Origin: Daphnia carinata
Taxonomy: Eukaryota > Arthropoda > Branchiopoda > Diplostraca > Daphniidae
DNA length: 64,000 bases
Reading direction: 5' to 3'
Assembly: GCF_022539665.2 (NCBI RefSeq)
Contig: NC_081332.1
Span: 6,538,303 to 6,602,302, forward strand
The notes under the pieces are model-generated. The model saw only the letters and a list, made by a program, of their open reading frames with translations, ran no database searches and was not told the origin of the DNA. Positions 22,141 through 35,542 of the stretch are shown piece after piece. Every line of letters begins with the position of its first letter. Position 1 is the first letter of the stretch. The position numbers and the translations under genes were made by a program.

Positions 22141-25100
22141 GTAAGCTTAATAAAGAATGAATTTCTGCTCTTTCGAGATGAATACATGTAAAAAGCGTTC
22201 TCGACAGACGCGTTTGTGCCTCCTACGCAAGAGTTGCATATTTAACTAAAGCAAAACAGTTCTAGCCGCACAGGGTGACTTCGTTTTTCAAATACAGCGC
22301 TGCACACAATGAATTTTTTAGTGCCCTTGCAATCTAAAGTGATGTGCACGATATTCGTTTACTATTACGTGACGCTCGACTGGAAAAGGCATCAATTCTG
22401 TTCTTGGATGAACTATTTTTGGCGCTGTTTTGCACGTCATAACGTCAGAGTCTTCTGTTGGTGCGCGCAGTATTTACAATGAAAAGAACACGAAAAATCG
22501 ACTTGTATGTGTGCATACTGACTTCTTATTAAACCATGTTGTTTTTTTCTACAAAATTATCGCATTAAAACACGTTACTCGAGCATCGCCATAAAAAAAA
22601 AGAAATATGACAATCGTATCCGGTCTTATCACCTGCGTTTCCACGTTTTCACCCATTTTTTCTTGTTAAATTTCTTTCTTGTGCACTTCAAAGTACTAGA
22701 CAAGGTTATCGTACTGGCAAGCAAAAGCTACTATTTTTTTCAGAAAAAAACAAAATATAATAACGTAACCAATTAAAATGGTGGCCGAGGCGCTCGATGC
22801 GTGTTGCAGACCGTTAAATCAAGCTGTCCCTTTGAGTACGTGTCCCACGATTCTAGTCATTCTTCTCCGTCCCTCTGCGACTTGATTCGATACGCTCTTT
22901 CTTTGAAAGACTACCGAGTTTTATGAGTTACCGCGTTAGATCACCCTTACGAGTATGAGGAAACAAAAACTTTCTTTCTTTCTTGCTTTTCACTTTACTT
23001 TTTTCTCTTTTTAATAATAAAATGGATCCCATAAAGAGAGAAAAAAAAGGGGGTTTACGGAGCGTTTTTCAACGTCACTCGTAATTACACGTATACTACC
23101 ACGTTGTTATTTCATGTTCTGCATCGATAGTATACAACATTGAAGTTTGGGAACTTTCAGGTCGTATTTTATCTATGAGTATCAGCGTTCGTAGAGTACT
23201 ACAGTCATTTGGTAAGCAGAGAGAACTTTAGCTTGTTTAGCAGTAAACCTTTATACAACGCTTCAAGTTTTCGTCTCGGGAAGTCACTGTGCCATTGCAG
23301 ATGTTTAACAAATTAATTGATAATGAAACATTTACAGAATACTATATATACTGGAGTAATATGATTTGCTAACAGTCATCTGACGCTATACTTTGTTCAT
23401 TATCCAATTAAGTATGTCAGATTGCGCTAAAATTCCAATGGTTTCTTACAAAACAATTGCTCAAATCGTACACATTGCCATTAATAAAAAAATAATAATT
23501 CTAAAACAATCCAAGTAGTCATTAACCTCCCCTTCGTTGAGGAAGCAGTTCATTGTTTGTCATCGAGTCATTTTAGTGGCTTGGAAACAACATTCTTTCA
23601 ACGCAGCCTGAAGGGGTATGACGTAATATAATCCGTCATGTCCGATTGGGACGTTGCCCGTCCAGACTGTATATAAGATCATTACTGTATAGATAGGATG
23701 CAGGTTCCTGGCTCCAACATGCCCCATCGTTCGCGTTATTAATCAAGTTATAGTTGGCTTGATGTCTTTATTCAAGAGCTACGGCTATGTACTTTCTGAT
23801 GAGGAGAGGGTTGGCTCGAACCGCAGAGACCTAATATATGGCCAAACGAAACCCGAGCTGCTGATGTTTTATTGTTTGGTTTGATTACATCACATGACTA
23901 AAAAATTGCTTGATAGATTCTATTAGTGCATCACATACGACCTGTCTTCCCATCATGTTCTAGTGTTTCTACATTTAGGTTTCTCCGACATTCTAACACG
24001 CAACTCTATTAACGAAACAGGAAAATGTTACGGCATAACAATGCGGCATTGTCTCAGAAAAGAAAGTGGAAGCATCACATGGTTGCCTGCAGATAGACGA
24101 ACGTTAAAACCCTATGAGGGAGTCACTTGCGTATTAAAATCGATGTAGAATCGATAAACTTATTAGCACAAAGTGAAAACTCGAGCTACGATCAAATTAG
24201 TTGGTATATTGTTTTATCAAGCTGCCCTTGCATCGTCCTTTCAACGTATGTGAAAGAGCAATGCAAAATGTACGACATTTTTCATTCGTTCATTATTATA
24301 TATGTATTTGTTATTATTTCCATCATTACATTATTTCGCCAGTTGGGGATGCGTGCCTAGAATTAATAGTTACAGCAGTCGTTTAAACAATTTACATTTA
24401 ACTGCTAGAACCGAGTTGCTCAGCAACTTCGCAGAACACGATAAATCATTAATTTAATAGACGACGCATAGTTCAGTATTCTGTCCACTTTGCGATGAAA
24501 TGGCGTAATTTTGCAGCATTCGTCTTCGCGAGAAATTGGGCCCTAGCATGATGGTATATTTACTTTTTACGTTAGTGGTCCAGCTGAGTTTCATTCTGTG
24601 TCAAACGAATAAATCAACGAGAGGGATACTGCCCAACAGACCACATCTAATAGCCCCCCCCCCCCTCCCGCCTTTCCTTCGTCCAGTGCAAGCTGTTCAC
24701 TTTGCTATTTATGGGCCATGGCGTGGCTGCTGTCTCCTTCACGCAATAAATGCTTCACATTATAAATATCTTTCAACTTAAATACCCGAAGGAAGCCAGC
24801 AAACATTCCGTCTTACTATTTCTTTATTTACCACTTGCTAATCACGAATTACGGCCAACTTTATTGCAGTCCATTCTCAACAAAATTCCAATGGATTTAA
24901 GCCGAGGCATGGCCGTTATTGTCTTCGCTCCGACTTTTTTGGCTCAGCATTCTAACAACGTAAACGTTTCCCGTTTATTCCGTTTAAACGAACAAATTTT
25001 CAATGATTTACTTGTCTACTACAAGAGCGTAGTTCAGGTCATATCTTTAAATCATAAAAAACAGACCAGCTCAATAAAGAGGCGTTTGATTGAAAAGTTC

Positions 25101-28100
25101 ATGTTACTAAAGTGTAAAATTAATTCATAAGACACAGCTGATAATTAATGAGATGGTACTTGTCTGTATCGCAGCTAGCTGTAAACATTCCAGCATTTAG
25201 CACATCAGCAGTTCAACGGATAGCATTATGCAAGGACGTCGGTGTCATCACGGGGTATTTTTGTTTTGTTTTTGTTTGTTTTCTGCTTTTACTGGGAAAA
25301 GAAGAAACAAAACCTGTAAGGTTTCTAAACCTAAGTAGGAAACACGGGGATGACTGAAAAGTTAAAATAAACAAAGCAAAAAAAAAAAAAATCTGTTGAT
25401 GACTTTCAAACGACGGCAGAGCAATTAACTCCCCGTAAGTCTCTCCGACAACATAAAAACGCCCTTTGAGGTCTTTTCTTTAATACATTAGCAGAATGAC
25501 TGAGGTTCCCTATAGAAACGGGAGAAATCTCAACAACGGGGGGAGAAAAGCAAGAGTTGGGTATCATTAGAGAGCTAAGCTAGAAGCATCTACATAAATA
25601 TAGAAACTCGTCCAAGAAAATGAAAAGTGAGCTCCGCAGTCTGGTGTTCCACTTTTATCACGCCCAGATGATGCCTTTACTTTTAAACTGTTTCCAGAAT
25701 TTGTATGATGTACTACACATTGTTTCTACTAGGGAAACAACAGATTGACTCGTATGCCTCCAAAGAAAGTGGGAGTCGCTTAGCTGGACATGACGTTCGA
25801 CTGATTGGCTTTACTAAACTCCCATATTCAATATATTTCTTCTTTTACAAGAATCGAAACTTTTTATATTAGCAAAGAACGAACGATGGGCTCGCAGTGA
25901 AATACTGGATCGTCAAAACCATCGGCAGGCAGCATTTTATTTTGTACAAGCAAAACAAAGAGCCCTCCAAAGAAACAATCAAAAACCTATCGGAGAGAAG
26001 TCAAGCGAACGAAACACGCACGGACCCGCTCCGCAGAGTTAGTCTCATTCGGATTACCACCCGCTTTCCTTTCTCTCCGACGAGATCAATGAAGCGTATC
26101 GCACTGCAAAATCTGTAATTCTCTCTTAAAATCTGCCACTCAACCAACCTGTTGAAAACATACTGCGTATCCATACATCCATTACATTCTACGCTCGTCT
26201 TTTCAAATTCATTGCACTACAATAATCATTTGCGTCGTTACACGATTCAAGATATAAGAAAAAGTTAAAAACAAATAAATTATTCATCGTCTTTCGTTCT
26301 GAATGACAGTGTTCCTCTTAGGGTTTTTTTTTTGTCCCCGGCTAAATATTCATACAAGAGCGGCTATTAAAGCGTTGCTTGTTAGGGAACACGGACTGAA
26401 ATAGATACGTGGGATGGTAGCTGCTAATACGTAAGTTCCTAGTTGACTGAATAACGACGACATCGTAGGCAATCCTTTTGAGTACCGTGACCTATAGCCA
26501 GCGTACGAAGAATAGAAGAAGGAATGCTGCCGATCGCATTAGTTTGACGTTAAACATTTCTGAGACTTTAAGACCGAGACGAGACTTGCTGCCAGGTTTC
26601 TCTCTCCCCCCTGTAAAGTCTTAGTGAAGTTTCATAAATTAGGAGTAGACCCAAATTCTGCCCGAGCTTACACCGCCTCCAACTGAGATGCGCACCTTGT
26701 CTCTACACAATAGCAGCCAAACACGCGGCGGCGCATCATAGTTTTAAAGCTTTCGTGCCAGCGTCAAACAACGCGTACCTACTTAATATACAAAAACATC
26801 CTTTGTTTTCTCTATTTTCTTGTTTCTTTTTCGTGCCTTTCTGCCCGGAATATTGGAATATTTACAACTCAAATTCCTTGCAAAATATTCCACCTGTCTT
26901 GAATGCTTAATGTGGCATTTTTTCGAAATAATATCCTCGTGTCAAAGAAAAAGAGTCAGTGTCGAATAACCCCGACATGTACTCCCTGAAAAGGAAAAAA
27001 AAAGTCCTCCCCATTTGGCAATTCGCTTTTTTTATTACCTTTTTTCATGACTCGGATCTAACAAGGACCACGGTCGGGGTCATAATACGATTCACAAAAC
27101 TATAAAAAAAAAGGACTTCTTCCAGAGAAAAGTGAAGACTATTGCCCCATTTTAATATAATCGTTCTCGACATAGACTAATGCACATTGCAGGACTCGCT
27201 ACCTCCCGTGGGCCGACTACCAATAGGTCGACAAACGGCCGACAAAAAGGTTCGCTAAATAGTTCTGACGTTCCTTTCGTTTCCGAAAGTCTGTTGTTTT
27301 ATATTTTGCTTTCCTTTAACTTGCCGAGACAGGCTTTCAGAACTTTTAGAAGCGTAACGACAGTAGGCCGCCCACGTCATCTCACCTCCAGTCCGCAGCT
27401 GTAAACGCCAGCGCCGTTCGCCGTTTGAAAGCCTGCTTGCTAACAAATCCTTTGCGAAAAGTTGTGGCCGGTATTGTGTTCGACGGGCACAGCAATCTTT
27501 TTTCATTAGACGACCATTGTTTGGTGGAAACGCTGTCGCGTGCGTCCCAAGTCGCTGCTCACAAATAGCAATACACCCGTTTCACAAACCAAATGCTTCT
27601 TCGTGTCCGACACATTTCTCGATTTGCTCGGCGTCGTTTTCGAAGACGAATTGACTGGATAAGTCAGAAGTAAAGCATCGTCCGTTTTGCTATTCAACCG
27701 ATACGAAGAGCACAACTTTCGCGTCTACAAACAGCAGTCGCAGTTCTCCTAAAGCCGGGAATTCGTATTTTATCGATCGTGGAAAACGCTAGGATATATA
27801 GCTGGATAACACCGCCAACCGACTGATTTATCCTTGTGGGGCTGAAATTCACTTTAAAATATATATATATATATACAAGCTGCATACCCATTTGCTCGGT
27901 GCGCACCGTTTACTTCACGCTAGGCACGATTGCTAAAGGAATTCATTTTGATTACGGAAGCATTTGCCGCCCTATTTCGCGCCGCATACTTGCAATTTAT
28001 TTGACGCTGTGAGAGCGTCGGTCGAGTATACACACACCCGGAGTCCCGCTTTTCGCCCCAAAACAATCGACAAGCGCAAGAATGAACGTTTCTCTGCTAC

Positions 28101-31100
28101 TCCAAACTTTCGACAGCATTAATTAGAGTGAGAACGAGAGGACTTTGCTGGCTATACTTTGATATAGGCAGCCCGCCGGTCAGAGCCGTTGTGCTAGTCC
28201 ATGGATTTCCGATAAATCGCCTTCGGTTGTGCGACGGGGTAAAATGAAGGGAGGGAAAAAAAAAACTCAACGAAAATTCGTATTTTGCAGACAACAACGT
28301 AGATATACCAACAATACAGGCTATGGCAATATATCTCGCGCATCGATACGACATAGAAAAGACATGGTGTTTTGTACCTTACATGTATATACGACTCTAA
28401 GATGTGTATAGAAGCAGTGAAGCGTGAAGGGTAAAAGAAAAAAAAAAAAAAAGATCCCCCCTTCAGTGCGTGATGGTTTTCAACTGCTGAAAAACGAAAG
28501 ACATGGGACTAGTGGAAAACTTTTAGAAGGAAGTGGGTACGAGAAGCCAGACATGGCGACTAGGGAAAATGAGGTTTACTGTGAATGCTTAATGGATAAT
28601 CGAAGAGCAACGATTCATTGCGTTTTCCCACACCGACGGCCCTTTCTGGAAATAAGAAAAAAAAAACTCAGCAGGAAGAAAAAAAAAAAAGGAAAATGAC
28701 GTGACTGACTTCCATCAACGCAGCACGATTGCACGTCGCACTTCCTACCCACTCCAAGCCCGTTATTTTATTTTTTATTTATATATTTATTTTTTCCCCG
28801 TTTTGATTTTTACCCTTTGCTCCTGAAGCGCGCGTCCCTCACTTTGATTGCTCTCTTCAAATTGCTTTTGATTAAATTACCGCAAACTGGGGAAGTTGTT
28901 CAAGCTCCTCATTTGTTCGGCTTTCTCGACGGCCTGTTTCCTCCATGTTATCTTTCCCGTTCAACCAGGTTAATGCAAGCATAACGAAGGGCCCGGCATT
29001 CTAACGATTAAGCACTTGATTCCCGATTGATGTTGATCAACCTTCCTTCTAATATTTGTTCGAGTGCTAAAAAATAGTCACGTTTGATGATTTTCTCCTT
29101 TAAAACTGACATTGACGGCACGTCCTTCCCATAAAACGGGTACCGACTCAATTGTTTTTACAGCTGTTGTTTTATTGTCAAGTGTTATATAATTTCGCGC
29201 GAATGATCTACTTCAATGCGCCCAATGTTGTTGTTGCAAAAACGTGGCGCAAGGATGGCCCAAGTAAATGAAATCTGTTCAAATGACCGTGTCAGATTGG
29301 CGGAATTTCCTAAACACACAGCGAACACAACGGGCCCTCAAATGTTGGCTCGTTCGGAGCACGCATGTCCAAACCCCAAATCAAGTCTCTAGATAGTCGT
29401 ACTCATTTCACTGTCTGTTTTAACGATGACTCAGCTTTAGGATGAAAAAAAAAAAATAGAGGAGAGAAAGAAAAAACACAGCACGTTATAGTAATAAGGT
29501 ACACTGAAGAGTCGTTTGGCGTATCAGCAGGGGATTCACGCCGGCCGAGTTGAAACATGTGTAGCCATGTGAAGCACGGTGGGGTCCATGTGTGTGTGTG
29601 TGTGAACTGACAGCAAAGATAACAAGCTCGACGTCAATAGCTGAAGAACGACTCTAGAAAAAAACAACAAAAAATTCAAGTCAATACGAGAAGAAAAGAA
29701 AAAAAAATCCCAGCCTGTAATGTAAGGAAAATAGTCATTACCGAAGCAGTTGGGAACATTTCGTTATTTTATTCACGTTGAATTCTAGGCCAATTCTCAT
29801 TTGTAAGTCCTTTGCTTGAAAACAGCAGCTGACGCCAGATCTTGCCAATAATTTTTTGCGTGTATTTTTTGTTTGTTGGGATCGTACGCTGAATCGTTAA
29901 GGTGTGAAAGCCGTTGACACATTGACTTGCTTTAACGTTCCTTTTACCCATCGGGATTTGCTACCCGCCAACATAAGATCGCGAGTGGCAAGTACGCGAC
30001 TGCATACAACTCCCAGTTGTTTTCTTTCCATTTGTTATGTTGCTTTTCCCAAGTATTCCCTTATATCCTCCGTCGACATCATTTGTTTATTTATGTTCGT
30101 TGCGTGTTCGTGGAAACTCAACAACACGAACGGCTAATGCACCAGCCATTCCCCAACGGTCTTCCCTGATATTTCAAAAACGAATAAAATATGTAGAATC
30201 GAATGGCTTAGCTATTTAACCTCCTTTATTCTCGTCTTTGCTGCAATTATATGGCCGACATGGTGGTTGACTATAATCAATTGATGACGACAAAAAAAAA
30301 TGTGATTTTTACAAGCATTTTGAAGTGGAGCGAGTAGGCAAAATGCACGCCATGAAATTATAGCGAAAACATAATATCAATTTTTTTTTGTTTTATCACA
30401 GCGTAAAGTGGATCAGCGGTTGCCAAGCCTATCGTTCGTCTAATGGTGATTTCGAATTCAATTTATCACATCACGTACTAAAAAAAAAAAATCTAATGCC
30501 ACAACTCATTGGGATTAAATACGCGACGTCGCTAGTCTGTGGGTTGAAATGTAATCGTTTTATTTTTCCGATAAGTGCAGCGAAAGAAACGTAAAACGAT
30601 TGCAACTTATTTCGTTTGGAAGAGAGCAGAAGGTGTTCCAACTTTGTCGCTCATTTCAGAATAGTAATGACCTTCTCTTCCGACTTATTTTGCCTGGGCG
30701 TAAAGTGAAAATAATTGGAGACAAAAGGGCGACACTTGTTCTCAACTACGTCTAACCTTTTCCTGCGAGTTTACCCCGTTAAGTCGTTGTTAGCGACGTA
30801 AACCTCGCGGATCCCGAGCGCGCTCGACCGCATCAGCCGGCAACGCGAAAAGCCCAGTTCAATTCAAAAAATGGCAAATGTTTCATGGAAAAGGAAAGGG
30901 TAGGCAGCAACGAACGAGGCGATAACAAAATAAAAGAAATAACATCACACACGACAAAATGGGACGGCGTGTAACCATGTATATTATGTATAACGAGCAG
31001 AGGAGATGTAACACAGATCAAAATGCGGTTGTCAGCCGGCGTACAGCCGCCATCTCTTTCTCGCTGCCTTTCAATCCCGCGGGGCGGCAGTAGTCTTCTT

Positions 31101-34100
31101 TTTCCCCTCTCCGTCTTAAAAATCGTGAAATGACATTAGAGAACGAGGGAGATGAGCGAATAAAGATATTTCCATAGGCGACAAAATTTGAGTCGAGCAA
31201 TGTCGCCAAAGGGAAATTGGGCATTTTTCACTGCGTTGCTCCTTCTCTCTCTCTCTCTCCTCTCTCTCTTCTTGCATGATGCTACTTTCCAAGCAGACAT
31301 AACTGCGTTCAGCACACAGAGGTTCGAATAAATGTGCGCAAGGACTGAGCACAAAACTGAGCTCCATATCTGTCTTCTTTTTTTCTTTCCTCCTTTATTC
31401 TTCCTTCCCCTTATTTTATTTTTTGTTTGTTTTTGTCTTTTTTTCTTGTTATCGTGTTGGCTTTAATCCCATACTTCGTTATATGGCGGGTGAAATAGAC
31501 GGGGTCCCCGCCAATGATTCAATGCCGTATATAAACCATCGGACCTATACTGCTTCAACAGCGTTGAACTGGGGCTCTCTGTCACGTTGCCGTATAGTGT
31601 GTGGGTCCTGTTGGGAGTGTTTGGCAATTCGAAAAGGGGGGGGGGGAGACGAAGCCAACAGGCCCACATATATATATATATAATGAATGAAAGTGCTGTT
31701 GATGACATCCCATTTATATAAATATGCCAGCAAAATGGAGACGAGCGAGAAAGGAAAGAGGAAGATGGACGACGGAATATCGTTGTTGGATTATGTGACT
31801 AAAGCGGGCGGGTAGAAGGGTGTGGTTGGCCGCACACACACACACACACACAAAGAGGGTGAAAAAGGAAGGAGGGAGGCTCTATTTGGTCAGCCTGGTT
31901 TCATAGTGCGGTTGGGCGATTGTTGTGTTCTAAAAACTCGATGGCATTCTGAGTCATGGGGCTTTATGTATTGGCCTATAAAAACGGACCTTCGGTGGCA
32001 ACACAGCAGGCCCCCTCTCCTATTACATAAGCGGACAAGCGGCTCCAATTTGCGTCAATCGAATGCCACGCCACTAGTAAATGAAGTGGCGATGAAGCTC
32101 TTTACCCAAACGTCTAAGATAAACCCCAGGAAGAACACGCAGGGAGGGGGATATCTCGTTATACGAACGGCATTCCCCCCTTGGTTCTCTGCCCCACACA
32201 AATACAGATATCAAAATATGTCGTATACACAATCAGATGGCATTTACGATATTACTGTATCCAAATAGTCAGGGATGATTGGAGCAAAAATTCGTGGGTG
32301 CAACACCCACCATATAGTTGATGACTTCAGATATTTATCACCTCTTTTTATCACCACACTGGGCTACTTTAATTTTTGCGTTACTATTATCGATGTCCTG
32401 CGATTGGTATGCGTTTATTTACACCCGCAATTTGAAACGATAGGTGCGGTGGACGAGGGTCAAGAGCTCGCCATCGAGTCCGCTGAGAAACCTTATAACC
32501 TTGCAGTATTCAAAGCCATACATTTCCGTACGAGCTTAAGTTTGTTTTCCCTTTGATTTATTGGACGTATACAGATACCATAGACGAGAATAAGAGCACG
32601 GCTTGTCCCGTGGTTAAGACGTTCAAGGCTAGATTGATGGTCTGCATCTCTTTCATCCTATAGACGAATAGCGAAGCATATCTGTCTGAACCGCGCGCAA
32701 AATTTGCCAGCGACGCAATACAACGAAGGTTTTCCTTCCGCGTTTCCCAACGAACTCGGTGAATCGAATTTAACAAAAAAAAAAAAAACGCAATTGCAGT
32801 AATGCAGGAATAAATCGCTCTGTCCGGGCCATAAACTTCTGTTTATGTATTTTCGGACCGGAATTGAAAAAAACAGAAAAAAAAAAGACGTCATGTGAGA
32901 AAATTGCGAGGTTGCCGCACCTGTCTCTGTTGGAACTGCTAACTCCATTAGGCATTCGCATTCGCCCTTAAAAAAAACAAAAACGAAAATGCTAGGCGAA
33001 ATGTGCGAAATGACGTCAATAAATTAAAAGCTTTATCATTTGTGCTATGTTTATTTCCTCCACTTCATCCGCCGATGAATTACTGACGCTCGCATAGATT
33101 TTCAAGGAGTTAGAAGGGCTCGATCGGACGTGCTGTACGCTCTGGCGGAGCGCTATAGATGTTGGCGCTATTCATTGGCGGTTACTCATGCCAATACGTC
33201 ATGGTTGGATTTATTTGTAAGCCGCTAGCAAAGAAAGGAAAGAAAAACGCGCAGCATTCAAAGTTCTGGAAAAATGAAATTGGATTTCAAACGCAATGAT
33301 AATGAAACACCATAGCAACCAATCGACGCGTGAGATCATTTTTAAGGCATTCGTTTCAAATGTCCTGAAAGCGATTTCGGAGTTTGCTCTTTCACGCATT
33401 TTAGTTGCGTCATTTCCTGCACAAGTTTCTCACGCACAGGGATTCAAATGGACTTAGTACGTTCATTAAGTCTTCAGGGTTGCAACGATCCTCATCTCTT
33501 TCATTTTCCTATTCGCAAAACAAAAACCGTTTGATTTTCGTGGCAGATTAGCGGTGAACGTAACTCGTGCAACATGCTGAAATGGCGCCCTACCCTCAAT
33601 CATTATGCAGTTCTTGCGATAAGCGTAACACCATTTGTTTAAACAATGCGAGCATTAAACACATGCGGTTCGACATTAAAGAATTCGAACGGCGACGCGC
33701 CTGTTGATGCGTGGTAATTTTTCATTGGAGAGAGATGAAAGATTACCGTTTATTCTTTGATTCCACAGTTGGTAATAAGCATTATTTCATGTAAATGTAA
33801 AATCATTTGTTTCGCTAGATGATTACCAAAAGTATTTTCTTTTTTTTTTTTTTTTTTTTTTTTGGGGGGGGGGGTTCGATTGCAATCAAGAAACTTATAA
33901 GTGTGGATTTGCAAGTTTTAGCCGTTCGTTTTGAAGGTGATTTAAAGTTCGTTTCGAATCACTAAAACCGGAATAGACATATGTATAAGGACGTCTATAC
34001 ATCTTATCTTATCATCTGTTTTTGAAGCTCGCTTTCGCCATTTTTCTCTTGAAACACACAACATTCTGGCCTTTGTGATGCATGCGTTGTCACTCGCACA

Positions 34101-35504
34101 GACAGCTGATTGAATAACGAACCATCTAGTTCGTTTTGGAACAGACTAAGTCATTCGCTAACTATACTTGTCAATCCCTATTACTAGATTCGCGTCGAAT
34201 GGATAAATAATGCGCTTTCCATTCTCCCTTTTGTTTTTCCTTTCCTTTCCTTTCCTTTTTTTTTTTTTTTTTAATATGTACACGACAGTTATTTACACAC
34301 GTATTCTGGTTTACAGCTTGGGTGTAAATGGCAGCAGAGCTTGGGCAATTTTCCTCCGCCAGTCCAGCCCCTTCTCGCGTCTAGACGCGCCTTCTTGCTT
34401 TGACAACCAGACTCTATCACTCCTTCGTCCGTCTCCCTCCTTTTTTCTTTATTTTTATTTTATTTTATTTTTTTTGTTTTGTTTTCTTCTTCCCTTTTTT
34501 AAACAAAAAAATCGAAGAAAAAAGAAAACCAAGAAGCAAGAAATATATCTACGTATAAAGCAGTAGACGTAATAAGAGGACGAAAAAAAAAAGAGGAATA
34601 GTCAAGAACAGAATGGGCCAAAAAGTAAGAAGGAAGAGTGTCAAACCAGCTGGTACTAACTGTGTGTTTGTTGGATGGTGACGGGGCAGGTTGTGGTGAC
34701 AGTACGGTTTGCATTTCTGTCTGTTTTTGGCTTCTTGTTTGTTTTCTATGCTGCACAGTCCGAAGAGAGAGTGACACATCGTCAACAACAGCCACGTCAT
34801 TAAAAGTGCGTGTAACTCGGTGCACCACGGACTCTCGCAGGCAGCAAAGGCGAAAAAGGTTTCCAACAATTCACGCCGTTTTACCTCGGCCGTCTGCCGA
34901 TATATTGCCACTCGGTTTGACATCCATCGATGTAACTTTCGCAAATATGGTGCTGTCTTCGTTTTTTTTTGCTGCCCCTTATTCAACTGCACGTTTACCT
35001 TTGGAGCGATAAAAAAAAATATATTATTATACACTAGGCTTTATTGTTATTTACGTGTTGGCCTGAGTCCATCGCAAACGCGTAACGTTGTGAACTACAC
35101 CAAACTACATCTGGTGAAATCAATAGCCTTACAAAAAAAAAAAAAATAAATAAATAAAAAATGTTTACCGGGTTACCTTCCCGATGGATTGCAAAATGAT
35201 TGTGGACAGAAAATATGCCAATCAATTCTTAGATTTTGTTGGTATCTGCGACATACGTGAGTCGCGGCATGATTTCACGCATGGCCTTTTTTGTCAATAC
35301 TTTTACCGCTATTTCCTTGTTTCAGTTCTTTTTTTTTTTTCCCATTTGATTTCAACGTGGATTGAAGCGCCCAAGTCAAAGGCGGCCATAGAAAAGCCCT
35401 CTCTCTCTCTCTCTTTCTATAAGTCGTGTGTAATTGAAACGGCGGCATTATGTGTTTTGGTTCCTGCTGTCACACGATGTGTTATGAGAAAAAGCGGATA
35501 AAAA

Positions 35505-35542
<38 letters not shown>

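Noticed and set aside
31822-32268. 148-codon ORF on the plus strand in Dpr intron 1
   Set aside because: Starts in a CA repeat, has no domain-like pattern and no splice or promoter context; chance frame.
34549-35034. Overlapping ORFs on both strands (161 and 124 codons)
   Set aside because: Both strands open with low-complexity flanks; neither shows a recognisable motif or signal, so probably chance.
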